In this document: positions 16,550 to 26,180 of the stretch, one piece after another
Numbering within the stretch: the first letter of the stretch is position 1
Layout of the letters: each line of letters starts with the position of its first letter
NCBI GenBank assembly: GCA_913060875.1
Contig: CAJXSL010000001.1
Coordinates: 248,001 to 312,000, forward strand
DNA length: 64,000 nt
Source: an uncultured Desulfobacteraceae bacterium
GTDB taxonomy: Bacteria > Desulfobacterota > Desulfobacteria > Desulfobacterales > UBA5852
Reading direction: 5' to 3'
Made by a program: the position numbers and the translations under genes
The notes under the pieces: model-generated
The model's database searches: none
Told to the model about the DNA's origin: nothing
Seen by the model: the letters and a program-made list of their open reading frames with translations, nothing else

Positions 16550-16640
16550 GGCGATGGACGATCCCTGAAGGCCATTGGCGGCAGGAAAAAATATCCGGGC
16601 GGGAACCGGTGCAAACCGGCCCGCCCGTTGTGGTTGTAGG
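16290..16640. other. Convergent intergenic region, mostly the repeat element
   Basis: This 351-base gap lies between mlaC (+) and the reductase gene (-). The repeat at 16287-16549 takes up most of it. The remaining 90 bases contain a GC-rich hairpin-prone stretch (CCGGGCGGGAACCGG) but no gene. Confidence 0.5.
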
Positions 16641-17555
16641 TCACGCCGATGGGCGGACTTCCACCTGGCTCATGCTTTCGAGGGCCAGCATCAGGGCCTG
16701 GGTGCCGGACCGTCCGCCGCCGTTGGCCGCCACCGACAGGTAGAGCTGATGGACCAGCGCCAGCCCCGGCAGGCAAAGGTTCATGCGCCGGGCCTCTTCC
16801 AGGGCGATGCCCATGTCTTTGATGAAATGCTCCACGAAAAAGCCCGGATCGAAATTGCGTTTCAGGATGCGCGGGGCCAGATTGGTCAGGGACCAGCAGC
16901 CGGCCGCGCCGCCCGAGATGCTTTCCAGGACCTTCTCCAGATCCAGCCCGGCACGGTAGCCGTACACGAGGGATTCGCAAACACCGATCATGGTGCCGGC
17001 AATGACGATCTGGTTGCACATTTTGGTGTGCTGGCCGGAACCGACCGGTCCCTGGTGCACGATCTGGCGGCCCATGATTTCCAGCAGCGGCAGGACGGTT
17101 TGGACGGTGTCCGCATCGCCCCCGACCATGATGGACAACTGGGCATTGCGGGCGCCCACATCGCCGCCGGATACCGGCGCATCCACCGTGCGGACGCCCA
17201 GGGGGTCGGCGGCCGCGGCAATCTCTTGGGCCAGGCTCGGTTTGGTGGTGGTCATGTCCACCGTGATCAGCCCCTCCCGACCGCCGGATAGAATCCCCTG
17301 ATCCCCCAGATAGACCTCCTTCACATCGGCGGGGAATCCCACCATGGTGAAGACGATATCCGCCTGGCGGGCCACCTCGGCCGGCGTGGCCGCCCAGGTT
17401 GCGCCGGCGGTGACCAATGGCTCGGCTTTGGCCTGGGTCCGGCTGGAGACGACGATGCGATAGCCTTTATCCAAGAGGTGCTGACACATCCAGCGCCCCA
17501 TTACCCCTGTTCCGATCCATCCCAGGACGGGTTGCATTTGCGGTTCCGCGGTCAT
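16641..17555 (-). CDS. 3-hydroxyisobutyrate dehydrogenase family NAD(P)-dependent oxidoreductase
   Basis: Beta-hydroxyacid dehydrogenase of 304 residues, cytosolic. The N-terminal Rossmann motif is LGWIGTGVMGRWMCQHLL. The substrate-binding signature is DAPVSGGDVGARNAQL, and the catalytic Lys lies in GSGQHTKMCNQ. An all-helical C-terminal domain follows. Relatives include 3-hydroxyisobutyrate, tartronate semialdehyde and glyoxylate/succinic-semialdehyde reductases; the sequence alone does not choose between them. The ATG at 17555 is preferred to that at 17561 since AAAGGAGA lies at correct distance from 17555. It is a single gene divergent from serA. Confidence 0.92.
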   Translation of the reverse strand: MTAEPQMQPVLGWIGTGVMGRWMCQHLLDKGYRIVVSSRTQAKAEPLVTAGATWAATPAEVARQADIVFTMVGFPADVKEVYLGDQGILSGGREGLITVDMTTTKPSLAQEIAAAADPLGVRTVDAPVSGGDVGARNAQLSIMVGGDADTVQTVLPLLEIMGRQIVHQGPVGSGQHTKMCNQIVIAGTMIGVCESLVYGYRAGLDLEKVLESISGGAAGCWSLTNLAPRILKRNFDPGFFVEHFIKDMGIALEEARRMNLCLPGLALVHQLYLSVAANGGGRSGTQALMLALESMSQVEVRPSA

Positions 17556-17703
17556 GATCATTCTCCTTTGACAATGGTGTAGTTAGGCAACAAACCCCGT
17601 CAACATACGCCCCGTCAGCATGCATGGCAATAGTGAACCGCGGACCTTAATGCGCCCGGCCGGCCACCCACTGACCATCCTGTTTTGCTCGATAAAAAAC
17701 CTG

Positions 17704-17732
17704 TTGAAACCCCGGTTATTTTTTTCTAATAT
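17704..17732 (+). promoter_or_regulatory. Sigma-70-type promoter for serA
   Basis: TTGAAA at 17704-17709 and TAATAT at 17727-17732 are separated by exactly 17 bases and lie 62 bases upstream of the serA start. The spacer is T-rich. It is the clearest housekeeping promoter I see on the plus strand. Confidence 0.65.
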
Positions 17733-17793
17733 GGCGCACAACTTTGTCCTGTTTGGAACTAATTGAAATGCTTAAAAAAATAAGGGGGATCGA

Positions 17794-19389
17794 ATGAAGG
17801 TCTTGGTCAGTGACAATCTCGGGGAAGTCGGCATACGCATGCTGGAAGCGGAGCAGGGGATTGATGTGGATGTCAAAACGGGATTGGATCCTGAGGCGCT
17901 GAATGAAATCATCGGTGATTACGACGCACTCATTATCCGCAGCGCCACCAAGGTCACCGAAGACCTTCTTAAGCATGCGCGTCGTCTCAAAGTGGTGGGA
18001 CGGGCGGGGATTGGCCTGGACAATGTCGATATCCCTGCGGCCACCAAGCGGGGCGTGGTGGTTATGAATACGCCGGACGGCAACGTCATCACCACGGCGG
18101 AACACGCCATTGCCATGATGATGGCCCTGGCCCGCAACGTTCCCCAGGGAACCGCCTCCCTGCGGGCGGGCCGATGGGACAAGAAAAAGCTTCAGGGGCG
18201 CGAGATATGCGGCAAGACCCTGGGGGTGGTCGGCTTCGGTAAAATCGGGTCCATCGTGGCGGATCGCGCCCGCGGCCTGCAGTTCAGGGTCCTGGTGTAT
18301 GATCCCCATGTCAATCCGGAGCGGATCGAAAAGGCCGGTTTTGAAACCGTGACCCTCGACGAACTCTACCAGCGATCCGATTTTATCACCATCCATGTCC
18401 CGAAACTGAAAGATACGGCCGGCATGGTTGACAAGACCGCTTTCGACCAGATGAAAGACGGTGTCATGCTGGTCAACTGCGCCCGCGGCGGCATCGTCAA
18501 CGAGGCCGATCTCTATGACGCCATGGTGGCCGGTAAGGTCGCCGGGGCCGCCCTGGATGTTTTCGAGGCGGAACCCCCCGAGGGTAACCCCCTGCTGAAA
18601 CTCGACCGCCTGATCTGCACACCCCATCTCGGGGCTTCCACCCGTGAGGCCCAGACCAATGTCGCGGTGGCCGTCGCCAAGCAGATCATGGAGTATCTGA
18701 AGACCGGAACGGTGGTCAATGCCGTGAACGTGCCCTCCGTGACCGGTGAACTGCTGGCGCGCCTGCGGCCGTTCCTGGAACTGGGCGACCGCATCGGCTG
18801 TCTGCTGCCGCAGCTGCTCCAGGGAGCCCTTAAAGAGGTGGCGATCGAGTATACGGGGGATTTCCAGGGACTCGACTTGTCGCCGGTCTCCACGGCCATT
18901 CTCAAGGGATTGCTCACCCCCACGGTCAAGGATGACGTCAATTCGGTCAATGCCCCCATCCTGGCCAAGGAACGCGGCATCAAAGTCAGCGAGACCGCCA
19001 GTGCCGAGTCGGACGAATTCCTCAACCTGGTGACGGTTCGGGCTATCACGACGCTAATGGAATGTACCCTGGCCGGAACCATCTACGGCAAGCAGGATTC
19101 CCGCATCGTACGCATAAACAATTTCCGGCTGGAGATGATCCCCCTGGGGCATATGGCCATCATTCACAACCAGGACAAGCCGGGTGCTATCGGCAGTATC
19201 GGTACGACGCTGGGCAACCATAACATCAATATCGCTCGCATGCAGGTGGGGCAGGAGGAAGAAGGCAATCACAACATAATCTTCCTTAACACGGACACCA
19301 TTATCCCCGAAGTGGTTCTGGAGGAACTGCGTGCCCTGCCGCTGGTCAAGTCGGTGACCCCGCTTGAGTTCGAGGAATGCCGAGGCTGA
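17794..19389 (+). CDS. serA: D-3-phosphoglycerate dehydrogenase
   Basis: First enzyme of serine synthesis, oxidising 3-phosphoglycerate with NAD. At 531 residues it is the long form: substrate domain, NAD domain (GKTLGVVGFGKIGSIVADRA), an intervening allosteric substrate-binding domain and a C-terminal ACT domain (MAIIHNQDKPGAIGSIGTTL) for serine feedback. Further signatures are GRAGIGLDNVDIPAATKRG, NCARGGIVNEADL and the catalytic His in TPHLGAST. AAGGGGGAT precedes the ATG, and a good promoter lies 60 bases upstream. A DUF1844 gene follows. Confidence 0.96.
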   Translation: MKVLVSDNLGEVGIRMLEAEQGIDVDVKTGLDPEALNEIIGDYDALIIRSATKVTEDLLKHARRLKVVGRAGIGLDNVDIPAATKRGVVVMNTPDGNVITTAEHAIAMMMALARNVPQGTASLRAGRWDKKKLQGREICGKTLGVVGFGKIGSIVADRARGLQFRVLVYDPHVNPERIEKAGFETVTLDELYQRSDFITIHVPKLKDTAGMVDKTAFDQMKDGVMLVNCARGGIVNEADLYDAMVAGKVAGAALDVFEAEPPEGNPLLKLDRLICTPHLGASTREAQTNVAVAVAKQIMEYLKTGTVVNAVNVPSVTGELLARLRPFLELGDRIGCLLPQLLQGALKEVAIEYTGDFQGLDLSPVSTAILKGLLTPTVKDDVNSVNAPILAKERGIKVSETASAESDEFLNLVTVRAITTLMECTLAGTIYGKQDSRIVRINNFRLEMIPLGHMAIIHNQDKPGAIGSIGTTLGNHNINIARMQVGQEEEGNHNIIFLNTDTIIPEVVLEELRALPLVKSVTPLEFEECRG

Positions 19390-19482
19390 ACGGTCGACCA
19401 CCGGCCTTCGTGGACGGATGCGCGAACGCCGTTTGAGGCCGTGCCGGAAGCGCTGTGAACGCAACCAACAGGAGAAGGGAAG

Positions 19483-19854
19483 ATGACGGAAGATTCGAAA
19501 GATTTTGTACTCAAGGACCAACCACCGGATTCCGGCGGCAAAACCATGTCCGCGTCTGAGGCCGACCGGGCCAAAAAGGCCTACCAGCAGGAAGGCGAGG
19601 GGACCCAACTGCCGCAGATCGACTTTTCCACCTTTGTCATATCCCTGAACTCTTCCGCTTTGGTCCAGTTGGGTGTCCTGGCCGATCCAACCACGGGCGA
19701 CAAGACCAAGAACCTGTCGCTGGCCAAGCAGACCATCGATCTTCTGGGGATGCTGGAAGAAAAAACCCAGGGGAACCTGAATGTCGATGAGGCCAATATG
19801 CTGAAAAGCATCCTTTATGACCTGCGCATCCTTTACGTCAAAGAAAAAGGATAA
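19483..19854 (+). CDS. DUF1844 domain protein
   Basis: Small acidic cytosolic protein of 123 residues in the DUF1844 family, of unknown function. The first 45 residues are charged and probably disordered. The domain core is QIDFSTFVISLNSSALVQLG, then DPTTGDKTKNLSLAKQTIDL and a helix ending ILYDLRILYVKEK. CAGGAGAAGGGA precedes the ATG. It lies between serA and ispE on the same strand. In many delta-type genomes it is found near ispE, so a link to translation or cofactor supply is only conjecture. Confidence 0.88.
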   Translation: MTEDSKDFVLKDQPPDSGGKTMSASEADRAKKAYQQEGEGTQLPQIDFSTFVISLNSSALVQLGVLADPTTGDKTKNLSLAKQTIDLLGMLEEKTQGNLNVDEANMLKSILYDLRILYVKEKG

Positions 19855-20007
19855 GGTCTAAGGCTCGAACGGGTATCCCCTTGTGGCCATCGATCGCCTG
19901 CGCGCCCCGGGCTGTCGCCGGTGGGCTCCTGCGACCCCGTGTGCACAGGACAGGTTTGCTTCGGGGTACCCTCCGCGATGGTGCGCCCGGCGCATTGTGG
20001 AATTGGT

Positions 20008-20886
20008 ATGATACCAACCGATTTGACCCTCGATCTGTTGTCTCCGGCCAAAATCAATCTGGTGCTGGCCGTCACCGCGCGGCGCCCTGACGGGTACCAT
20101 GAGCTGGCGACGCTCATGGCCTGTATCGATCTATACGACCGCATTGAACTGCGGTTTACAGGCGACGATATCCGATTGACCTGCCATGCCGCCGGGATAC
20201 CGGAAGATGAAACCAACCTGGCCTTCAAAGCGGCAAGGGGGTTTCAGGCGGCCTATCGTGCCGATCGGGGGGCGTCCCCTTTTGAGGGGGTAGCCATAAC
20301 GCTCCACAAAACCATACCGGCCGGGGCCGGTCTGGGGGGCGGCAGCAGCAATGCGGCCACCGTTTTGAAAGCGCTCAATCAGCACGTGCCGAAACCTTTG
20401 GCGGCCGATCGCCTGGCCGCGCTGGCGCTGCAAATCGGGGCGGATGTCCCCTTTTTTTTATACGGGAAACCGGCCCTCGCGACCGGAGTGGGCGAGCGAT
20501 TGCGCCCCTGGCCCCAATTAAGACCTTTCCCGGTGGTGGTCGTTTTTCCGGGCCGTGGCCTGGCCACGGGTGAGATCTATCGGGCCCTGAATTTAAGATT
20601 GACAAACTGCGAAAAAAAACTTAAAGGGTTCCTTTTAAAACGAGGTGTTTTCGATGCAGCCGCACACCTTTGCAACGATCTTGAAGCCGTTGCCGTGAGG
20701 CGGTGTCCGGACATTGCGTTGATCAAAAGGGAATTGAAACGATTAGGGGCGCTGGGCGCCCTCATGTCCGGGAGCGGATCCTCCGTATTCGGCCTGTTCG
20801 CGTCGGCCGATGAGGCCCGGAAAGCCAGGCAGCGGCTCGTGGCCCACGCCGAATGGCACGTTTTTCAGGCCCGTATCATGGCCTAA
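20008..20886 (+). CDS. ispE: 4-diphosphocytidyl-2-C-methyl-D-erythritol kinase
   Basis: GHMP kinase of the MEP isoprenoid pathway, phosphorylating CDP-methylerythritol, about 292 residues. N-terminal LSPAKINLVLAVTARRPDGYHEL and the ATP-binding loop IPAGAGLGGGSSNAA are diagnostic, as are IGADVPFFLYG and the C-terminal ALMSGSGSSVFGLF. The ATG at 20008 matches the family N-terminus; the upstream in-frame stretch from 19921 is Cys/Gly-rich and unlike the family. Only 43 bases separate its stop from tRNA-Gln, an arrangement usual in delta-type proteobacteria (ispE, tRNA-Gln, prs, rplY, pth). Confidence 0.95.
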   Translation: MIPTDLTLDLLSPAKINLVLAVTARRPDGYHELATLMACIDLYDRIELRFTGDDIRLTCHAAGIPEDETNLAFKAARGFQAAYRADRGASPFEGVAITLHKTIPAGAGLGGGSSNAATVLKALNQHVPKPLAADRLAALALQIGADVPFFLYGKPALATGVGERLRPWPQLRPFPVVVVFPGRGLATGEIYRALNLRLTNCEKKLKGFLLKRGVFDAAAHLCNDLEAVAVRRCPDIALIKRELKRLGALGALMSGSGSSVFGLFASADEARKARQRLVAHAEWHVFQARIMA

Positions 20887-20929
20887 AGAACACGGGAGAT
20901 TCGTTGGCGGATTTTTTATTTGAAACGCT

Positions 20930-21004
20930 TGGGGCGTCGTCAAGTGGCAAGACACAGGGTTTTGGTCCCTGCATTCGGAGGTTCGAATCCTCCCGCCCCA
21001 GCCA
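20930..21004 (+). tRNA. tRNA-Gln (anticodon TTG)
   Basis: Full cloverleaf. The acceptor arm TGGGGCG at 20930 pairs with CGCCCCA at 20994-21000, followed by discriminator G and an encoded CCA (21002-21004). The anticodon arm CAGGG/CCCTG encloses a loop with TTG, which reads Gln codons. The T arm is GGAGGTTCGAATCCTCC. It lies between ispE and prs on the same strand. Confidence 0.96.
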
Positions 21005-21040
21005 TTTTTTATGGACTTTTTACCGACACCGGACGCATTA

Positions 21041-21979
21041 ATGGGCAAACTGGCAATTTTCAGCGGCAATTCGAACCTCCCTTTGACGCAAAAAATATGT
21101 GAATATCTGGATATGCCTCTGGGGGGGGCTAAGGTCAAAACGTTCAGTGACGGTGAAATCCAGATCGAAATCGATGAAAACGTTCGCTCCAAGGATGTTT
21201 TTATCGTGCAATCCACCTGTCATCCGGTAAATGACAATCTGGTGGAACTCCTGTTGATGATCGACGCTTTCAAGCGGTCATCCAGTCGCCGGATCACAGC
21301 GGTTATCCCCTATTACGGTTACGCCCGGCAGGACAAGAAAGTTGCCCCGCGGGTCCCCATCAGCGCCAAACTGGTGGCCAACATGCTGGAGGTGGCCGGG
21401 GCCAACCGCGTTATTACGATGGACCTGCATGCCGGTCAGATCCAGGGGTTTTTCGACGTTCCCGTGGACAACCTGTTTGCCGCACCGGTACTCCTCGAGT
21501 ATATGCGGGAGCATTTGACCGGCAACCTGGTGGTGGTTTCCCCGGACACGGGCGGGGTCGTGCGGGCGCGTGCGTTTGCCAAACGCCTGAATGCCGACCT
21601 GGCCATCATCGACAAACGCCGCGACAAACCCAACGAGGCCAAGGCCATGGCTGTCATCGGGGACGTTGAAGACAAAATTGCCATCATTCTGGATGACATG
21701 GCGGACACGGCGGGCACACTGGTGGAAGCCTCGACAGCGGTCATGGAGCGGGGGGCCAGTGAAGTGCATGCCTGTTGCTCGCATGCCGTGCTCTCCGGGC
21801 CGGCGATTGGCAGGATCAATGATTCGCATCTTAAAAGCGTTGTCGTCACCGACACCATCCCGTTGGGTGAGAAGGCGGCTGCCTGTGACAAAATAGTTTC
21901 CCTGAGTATTGCCAAACTGGTGGGAGAAGCGATTATTCGCAGCCATCGGGGTGATTCGGTTACCTCGTTGTTTGTGTAG
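21041..21979 (+). CDS. prs: Ribose-phosphate pyrophosphokinase
   Basis: Makes PRPP from ribose 5-phosphate and ATP for nucleotide, His and Trp synthesis; about 312 residues. Signatures include [13 protein letters not shown] at the N-terminus, the flexible-loop region [10 protein letters not shown], the PRPP/divalent-metal site [15 protein letters not shown] and the ribose-phosphate loop [14 protein letters not shown]. The start at 21041 fits the family; an in-frame ATG at 21011 is only 6 bases after the tRNA. The gene probably shares a transcript with the tRNA and with rplY downstream. Confidence 0.96.
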   Translation: MGKLAIFSGNSNLPLTQKICEYLDMPLGGAKVKTFSDGEIQIEIDENVRSKDVFIVQSTCHPVNDNLVELLLMIDAFKRSSSRRITAVIPYYGYARQDKKVAPRVPISAKLVANMLEVAGANRVITMDLHAGQIQGFFDVPVDNLFAAPVLLEYMREHLTGNLVVVSPDTGGVVRARAFAKRLNADLAIIDKRRDKPNEAKAMAVIGDVEDKIAIILDDMADTAGTLVEASTAVMERGASEVHACCSHAVLSGPAIGRINDSHLKSVVVTDTIPLGEKAAACDKIVSLSIAKLVGEAIIRSHRGDSVTSLFV

Positions 21980-22102
21980 CAAAACCGGCGCGGTTAATGT
22001 TAAACCACGCCGAAATTAGGACATCACATAACGTCAATATCCAGGCCCCCGGATCTAACCGCCGTGGCGGCCGCGGAAGATACCATTAGGGAGGATAGAT
22101 TT

Positions 22103-22741
22103 TTGGAGTTTCTCGAACTTACAGCCAAATCACGTACGACCAAAGGAAACAGCCCGGCAAGGGCTTTACGCCGCGATGGCGCTATTCCGGCCGTTGTCTA
22201 TGGCCCGGGGACCGAACCGGTCTCACTCAGCGTCAATGTGTATGATCTCGAACAAGTTTTGAAAACGGCCGGTACCCGCCAGGTTTTCGTCAATTTGGCG
22301 ATTGAAGGCGGCGCTACCCACAAAGCCATGCTCAAAGAATTGCAGCGACACCCGGTCAGCGGTACATTTCTGCACGCCGATTTTTACGAAGTGGCCCTGG
22401 ACCGCAAAGTCCGGGTCATGGTGCCTGTCACGACCGTCGGCAAATGCGAGGGGGTCGAGATGGGCGGCATGCTCCAGATCATCCGGCGCGAACTGGAAGT
22501 GATGTGCAAACCGACCGATATCCCCGATACGATCGAAATCGACATCACGGATCTGGGTATGGGGGAATCGATCCATGTGGAAGAGGTTGCCGTCAGTGGC
22601 GATGTCGAACTGCCCCACGACGTCAATTTCACCATTCTGACCGTTCTCAGCGGCCGTAAGGCAGATGAAGGCGAAGAGGCCGAAGAGGGTGAAGAGGCTG
22701 AGGCCGAAGAAGAAGCCGCTGAAGCACCGGCCGCCGAATAG
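22103..22741 (+). CDS. rplY: 50S ribosomal protein L25/general stress protein Ctc
   Basis: 5S rRNA-binding ribosomal protein of the long Ctc type, 212 residues. The L25 domain runs over about residues 3-90 (ARALRRDGAIPAVVYGPG, LKELQRHPVSGTFLHADFYE). The TL5-like C-terminal beta domain follows (GVEMGGMLQIIRRELEV), with a Glu/Ala-rich acidic tail of 25 residues. No ATG fits. TTG at 22103 has TTAGGGAGGA just upstream and gives the usual N-terminus (MEFLELTAKSR), so I choose it over a GTG at 22064. pth follows. Confidence 0.93.
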   Translation: MEFLELTAKSRTTKGNSPARALRRDGAIPAVVYGPGTEPVSLSVNVYDLEQVLKTAGTRQVFVNLAIEGGATHKAMLKELQRHPVSGTFLHADFYEVALDRKVRVMVPVTTVGKCEGVEMGGMLQIIRRELEVMCKPTDIPDTIEIDITDLGMGESIHVEEVAVSGDVELPHDVNFTILTVLSGRKADEGEEAEEGEEAEAEEEAAEAPAAE

Positions 22742-22752
22742 CCATCGCGGCC

Positions 22753-22773
22753 GCCTCCCTTCGGGGGGCTTTT
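22753..22773 (+). terminator. Candidate weak terminator between rplY and pth
   Basis: GCCTCCC at 22753-22759 pairs with GGGGGGC at 22763-22769 (one G-T pair) around a three-base loop and is followed by only four T. It may reduce rather than stop read-through into pth. Confidence 0.4.
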
Positions 22774-22800
22774 GGGATTGCCTCAACAACCGCAGTACTC

Positions 22801-23484
22801 GTGGCCGAAACGGTTTACCATACTTTTCGTCGATGGTTTTCCCGCGCACGACGACGTCCCTGGCCCCACTTCCTAGTGGTGGGGCTGGGCAATCCGGGGG
22901 AAACCTACCGGCACACCCGGCACAACGTAGGGTTCCGGGTTCTGGATCGAATTGGGCGGGATCACGGTATCCTGCTGAATGATCGTCGATTTGACAGTCG
23001 TTGCGGTCTCGGTTCCATCGCAAATCAGACCGTAGTGCTGGCCGCTCCCCAAACATTTATGAACCGCAGCGGCCCTCCCGTCTTGCGCTTATTGTCTTAT
23101 TACGGTATCTCCACAAAGGACGTATTGATCATCCATGATGATCTCGATCTTGCTTTTGGACGATTAAAAATAAAAGAGAAAGGAGGGCATGGAGGCCACA
23201 ACGGTTTGAAATCAGTCATGGATGCCCTGGGCAGCGGGGAATTCGCCCGTCTGCGCATCGGCATCGGGCGTCCGGCTCGCGGGAGTGACGTTATCGATCA
23301 CGTACTGGGTCCGTTCGGTGCATCGGAGAGTGAGATGCTGGAAGCGGTTCTCGCCCGGGCCAGTGATGCCGCGGTAACCGTCCTTTGCCACGGGGCGAAA
23401 GTCGGTATGAACAGGTTTCATCGTAAAACCAAGAATTCACTCGAAACATCTGATGGAGGAAAGAATGGACGTTGTATTGAGTAA
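22801..23484 (+). CDS. pth: Peptidyl-tRNA hydrolase
   Basis: Recycles tRNA from peptidyl-tRNA that has dropped off ribosomes. About 227 residues from a GTG at 22801. Catalytic elements are Asn31 in [11 protein letters not shown] and His41 in TRHNVGF. Also seen are PQTFMNRSG, the [19 protein letters not shown] loop and GHNGLKSV. The N-terminus carries about 20 extra basic residues before LVVGLGNPG. The gene overlaps hppA by 20 bases. Confidence 0.95.
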   Translation: MAETVYHTFRRWFSRARRRPWPHFLVVGLGNPGETYRHTRHNVGFRVLDRIGRDHGILLNDRRFDSRCGLGSIANQTVVLAAPQTFMNRSGPPVLRLLSYYGISTKDVLIIHDDLDLAFGRLKIKEKGGHGGHNGLKSVMDALGSGEFARLRIGIGRPARGSDVIDHVLGPFGASESEMLEAVLARASDAAVTVLCHGAKVGMNRFHRKTKNSLETSDGGKNGRCIE

Positions 23485-25477
23485 TTTGCCGCTGACTTGC
23501 ACGCTAGTAGGTGTCGCCGGTATTCTGTTCGCCATTATTATGGCCGCCATCGTCAAGGGCGCACCGGCCGGAAACGAAAAAATGCAGGAGATCGCAGGCG
23601 CCATCCAAGAAGGCGCGGTTGCCTATCTGAATCGCCAGATGAAAAGCATGGGCATCACCGGTATCATCATTTTTGCTGTTATTTTTACGACCATGGGCGC
23701 CAAGACCGCCATCGGTTTCCTCGTGGGCGCCGTGGCTTCCTTCATGGCGGGCTACATCGGCATGCGCGTATCCGTACTTGCCAATGTGCGCACGGCTGAA
23801 GCCGCCAAAAAAGGCATGGCTGCCGGCCTCTCCATGGCCTTCAAGGGTGGTTCCGTGACCGGTATGATCGTGGCGGGCCTGGCCCTGACCTCGGTTGCCG
23901 GCTACTATACCCTCACCCATGACGTTGTGGCCCTGGTTGCCCTCGGTTTCGGCGGCAGCCTGATTTCCATTTTCGCCCGTCTGGGCGGCGGTATCTTTAC
24001 CAAGGGTGCCGACGTCGGTGCCGACCTGGTGGGTAAGGTGGAAGCCGGTATCCCCGAAGACGATCCCCGCAACCCGGCTACCATCGCCGACAACGTGGGC
24101 GACAACGTGGGTGACTGCGCCGGTATGGCTGCCGACCTGTTCGAAACTTACGCCGTAACGGCTGTGGCCGCCATGCTCATCGGCCATCTGCTGTTCCCCA
24201 ACATCCCCATGGCCACCGAGTTCCCGCTGGTGCTGGGCGCCATCTCCATCGTCGCCTCGATCATTGCCATCTTTTTTGTACGGCTGGGATCCAGCGAGTA
24301 CATCATGGGCGCGCTCTACAAGGGCATGTTCGGCTCCGCCATCCTGGCCGGGGTTGTTTTCTATTTTGCCGCCATGAAGTTCATGACGAATATTCCTGAC
24401 ATCTCCGCCATGAACATTTTCTACTGCACCCTGATCGGTCTGGTGCTGACGGTTGTGATCGTTATCATCACCGAATACTACACCGGCATTTACGGTCCTG
24501 TGAAAGCCATTGCCGATGCCTCCACCACGGGTCACGGCACCAACATCATCTCCGGTCTGGCGGTTTCCATGCAGGCCACGGCTGCCCCGGTCCTGGCCAT
24601 CTGTCTGGCCATTATGCTGGCCTACAACTTCGGCGGACTCTACGGCATCGCCATGGCCGCCATTTCCATGCTCTCCATGACCGGTATGGTCATTGCCATT
24701 GACGCCTACGGTCCCATCACCGACAACGCCGGTGGTATCGCCGAAATGGCTGAGATGGACGAGAGCGTGCGCGCCGTGACCGATCCTCTGGATGCGGTCG
24801 GCAACACCACCAAAGCTGTTACCAAGGGTTATGCCATCGGTTCCGCCGGTCTGGCTGCCCTGGTGCTTTTCGCCGCCTATGTGATGGAATTCCAGATTCA
24901 GGGCGGTGGCAAGGACGCCATGCGGTTTGACCTGTCCGATGTCGACGTCATCATCGGGCTGTTCATCGGCGGTCTGCTGCCTTACCTGTTTGCCTCCATT
25001 GCCATGAAGGCGGTCGGTAACGCCGGCGGCGCGGTTGTGGACGAAGTTCGTCGCCAGTTCCGCGAAATTCCGGGTATCATGGAAGGTACGGCCAAACCGG
25101 ATTACGGTGCCTGTGTCGATATCGTGACCAAGTTCGCACTGAAAGAAATGCTGCTGCCGGCAATCCTGCCGGTCGTTGCGCCGCTGCTGGTGGGCTTCCT
25201 GCTGGGCAAGATCGCCCTCGGCGGCCTGTTGATCGGCTCCATCGTTACCGGTGTGTTCGTGGCGCTTTCCATGACCACGGGTGGTGCAGCCTGGGATAAT
25301 GCCAAGAAATACATCGAAGACGGCCACCTGGGCGGCAAGGGCAGCGATGCCCACAAAGCTGCCGTTACCGGCGACACCGTAGGCGACCCCTACAAAGATA
25401 CCGCCGGCCCGGCTGTCAACCCGATGATCAAGATCCTGAACGTTGTCGCCCTGCTCATGGTTCCGTTCCTCATGTAA
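23465..25477 (+). CDS. hppA: Membrane-bound proton-pumping pyrophosphatase (K+-independent type)
   Basis: Integral membrane pyrophosphatase of 670 residues with about 16 helices, coupling PPi hydrolysis to ion export. The active site is seen in [39 protein letters not shown] and the late [14 protein letters not shown]. The motif [10 protein letters not shown] has Lys where K+-dependent enzymes have Ala, which marks the K+-independent, H+-pumping class (family knowledge). The start at 23465 follows GGAGGAAAG and overlaps pth; an upstream ATG at 23453 lies within that ribosome site. It lets the cell recover energy from PPi, as expected in a sulfate reducer, where sulfate activation releases PPi. 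A strong terminator follows. Confidence 0.96.
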   Translation: MDVVLSNLPLTCTLVGVAGILFAIIMAAIVKGAPAGNEKMQEIAGAIQEGAVAYLNRQMKSMGITGIIIFAVIFTTMGAKTAIGFLVGAVASFMAGYIGMRVSVLANVRTAEAAKKGMAAGLSMAFKGGSVTGMIVAGLALTSVAGYYTLTHDVVALVALGFGGSLISIFARLGGGIFTKGADVGADLVGKVEAGIPEDDPRNPATIADNVGDNVGDCAGMAADLFETYAVTAVAAMLIGHLLFPNIPMATEFPLVLGAISIVASIIAIFFVRLGSSEYIMGALYKGMFGSAILAGVVFYFAAMKFMTNIPDISAMNIFYCTLIGLVLTVVIVIITEYYTGIYGPVKAIADASTTGHGTNIISGLAVSMQATAAPVLAICLAIMLAYNFGGLYGIAMAAISMLSMTGMVIAIDAYGPITDNAGGIAEMAEMDESVRAVTDPLDAVGNTTKAVTKGYAIGSAGLAALVLFAAYVMEFQIQGGGKDAMRFDLSDVDVIIGLFIGGLLPYLFASIAMKAVGNAGGAVVDEVRRQFREIPGIMEGTAKPDYGACVDIVTKFALKEMLLPAILPVVAPLLVGFLLGKIALGGLLIGSIVTGVFVALSMTTGGAAWDNAKKYIEDGHLGGKGSDAHKAAVTGDTVGDPYKDTAGPAVNPMIKILNVVALLMVPFLM

Positions 25478-25508
25478 GCGACGCGTTCTGTCTTCTTGAC
25501 GGATAATT

Positions 25509-25543
25509 AAGGATTGGCGCAGCTTTGCGCCAATCCTTTTTTA
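25509..25543 (+). terminator. Intrinsic terminator after hppA
   Basis: AAGGATTGGCGCA (25509-25521) and TGCGCCAATCCTT (25526-25538) form a perfect 13-base-pair stem with a GCTT loop. A T run follows (TTTTTTATT from 25537). Confidence 0.9.
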
Positions 25544-25623
25544 TTGATTGTTTTCGGCCGCTATGGTATTATATTGCGAAATAGATAGAAATATTAGCCA
25601 TTTTCGTACGAAATGAAAGTTAT

Positions 25624-26166
25624 ATGACTGAGAAAAAAGCCAAAGGCCAGAGCGCCAAAGACAAAAATCGGAAATTCGCAGTTGGTGATCTGGCCGTTTA
25701 CCCCGCCCACGGGGTGGGGGAAATTACCGCCATTGAAACCCGTGTCGTGAACGGCGAAGAGCACGACTTCTACATCATGAAGGTGCTCGAGAACGGCATG
25801 GTCATCATGATACCCACCTGGAATGTGGAATCGGTTGGTCTGCGGGATATTATCGACGAAAAGGACATCCCCAAGATTTATGACGTCATGAAGAACCGGG
25901 ATGCCGGGGCCGGGGATAACCAGACCTGGAACCGTCGCTATCGCGAATACATGGATAAAATCAAGACCGGTAGTCTTTTCGACGTCGCCGAAGTGTTTCG
26001 TGATTTATTCCTGCTCAAAATGACCAAAGATCTCTCCTTTGGGGAGCGCAAGCTCTACGACACCGCTCAGGTACTTCTTGTGAAAGAGCTTTCAACCGCC
26101 AAGAAAGCCGACGAGAAGAGCGTTCTCAAAGAAATCGAATCCCTATTCGACAAGGGGAACGCCTGA
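25624..26166 (+). CDS. CarD/CdnL family RNA polymerase-binding regulator
   Basis: Transcription regulator of 180 residues. The N-terminal CarD/TRCF RNA-polymerase-interaction domain is at about residues 16-80 (FAVGDLAVYPAHGVGEITAIE, MVIMIPTWNVESVGLRDI). A helical C-terminal domain follows (WNRRYREYMDKIKTGS, MTKDLSFGERKLYDTAQVLL), which in CdnL/CarD contacts promoter DNA and stabilises open complexes. A Lys-rich N-terminal tail of 15 residues precedes it. It lies alone after the hppA terminator in an AT-rich promoter region; rluD follows within 20 bases and is probably co-transcribed. Confidence 0.93.
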   Translation: MTEKKAKGQSAKDKNRKFAVGDLAVYPAHGVGEITAIETRVVNGEEHDFYIMKVLENGMVIMIPTWNVESVGLRDIIDEKDIPKIYDVMKNRDAGAGDNQTWNRRYREYMDKIKTGSLFDVAEVFRDLFLLKMTKDLSFGERKLYDTAQVLLVKELSTAKKADEKSVLKEIESLFDKGNA

Positions 26167-26180
26167 CCCCTCCGTTGTTT

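Noticed and set aside
20743-21216. A 157-codon minus-strand frame (containing [16 protein letters not shown]) across tRNA-Gln
   Set aside because: This is the well-known spurious translation antisense to a tRNA and its flanks; it also overlaps ispE and prs on the other strand.
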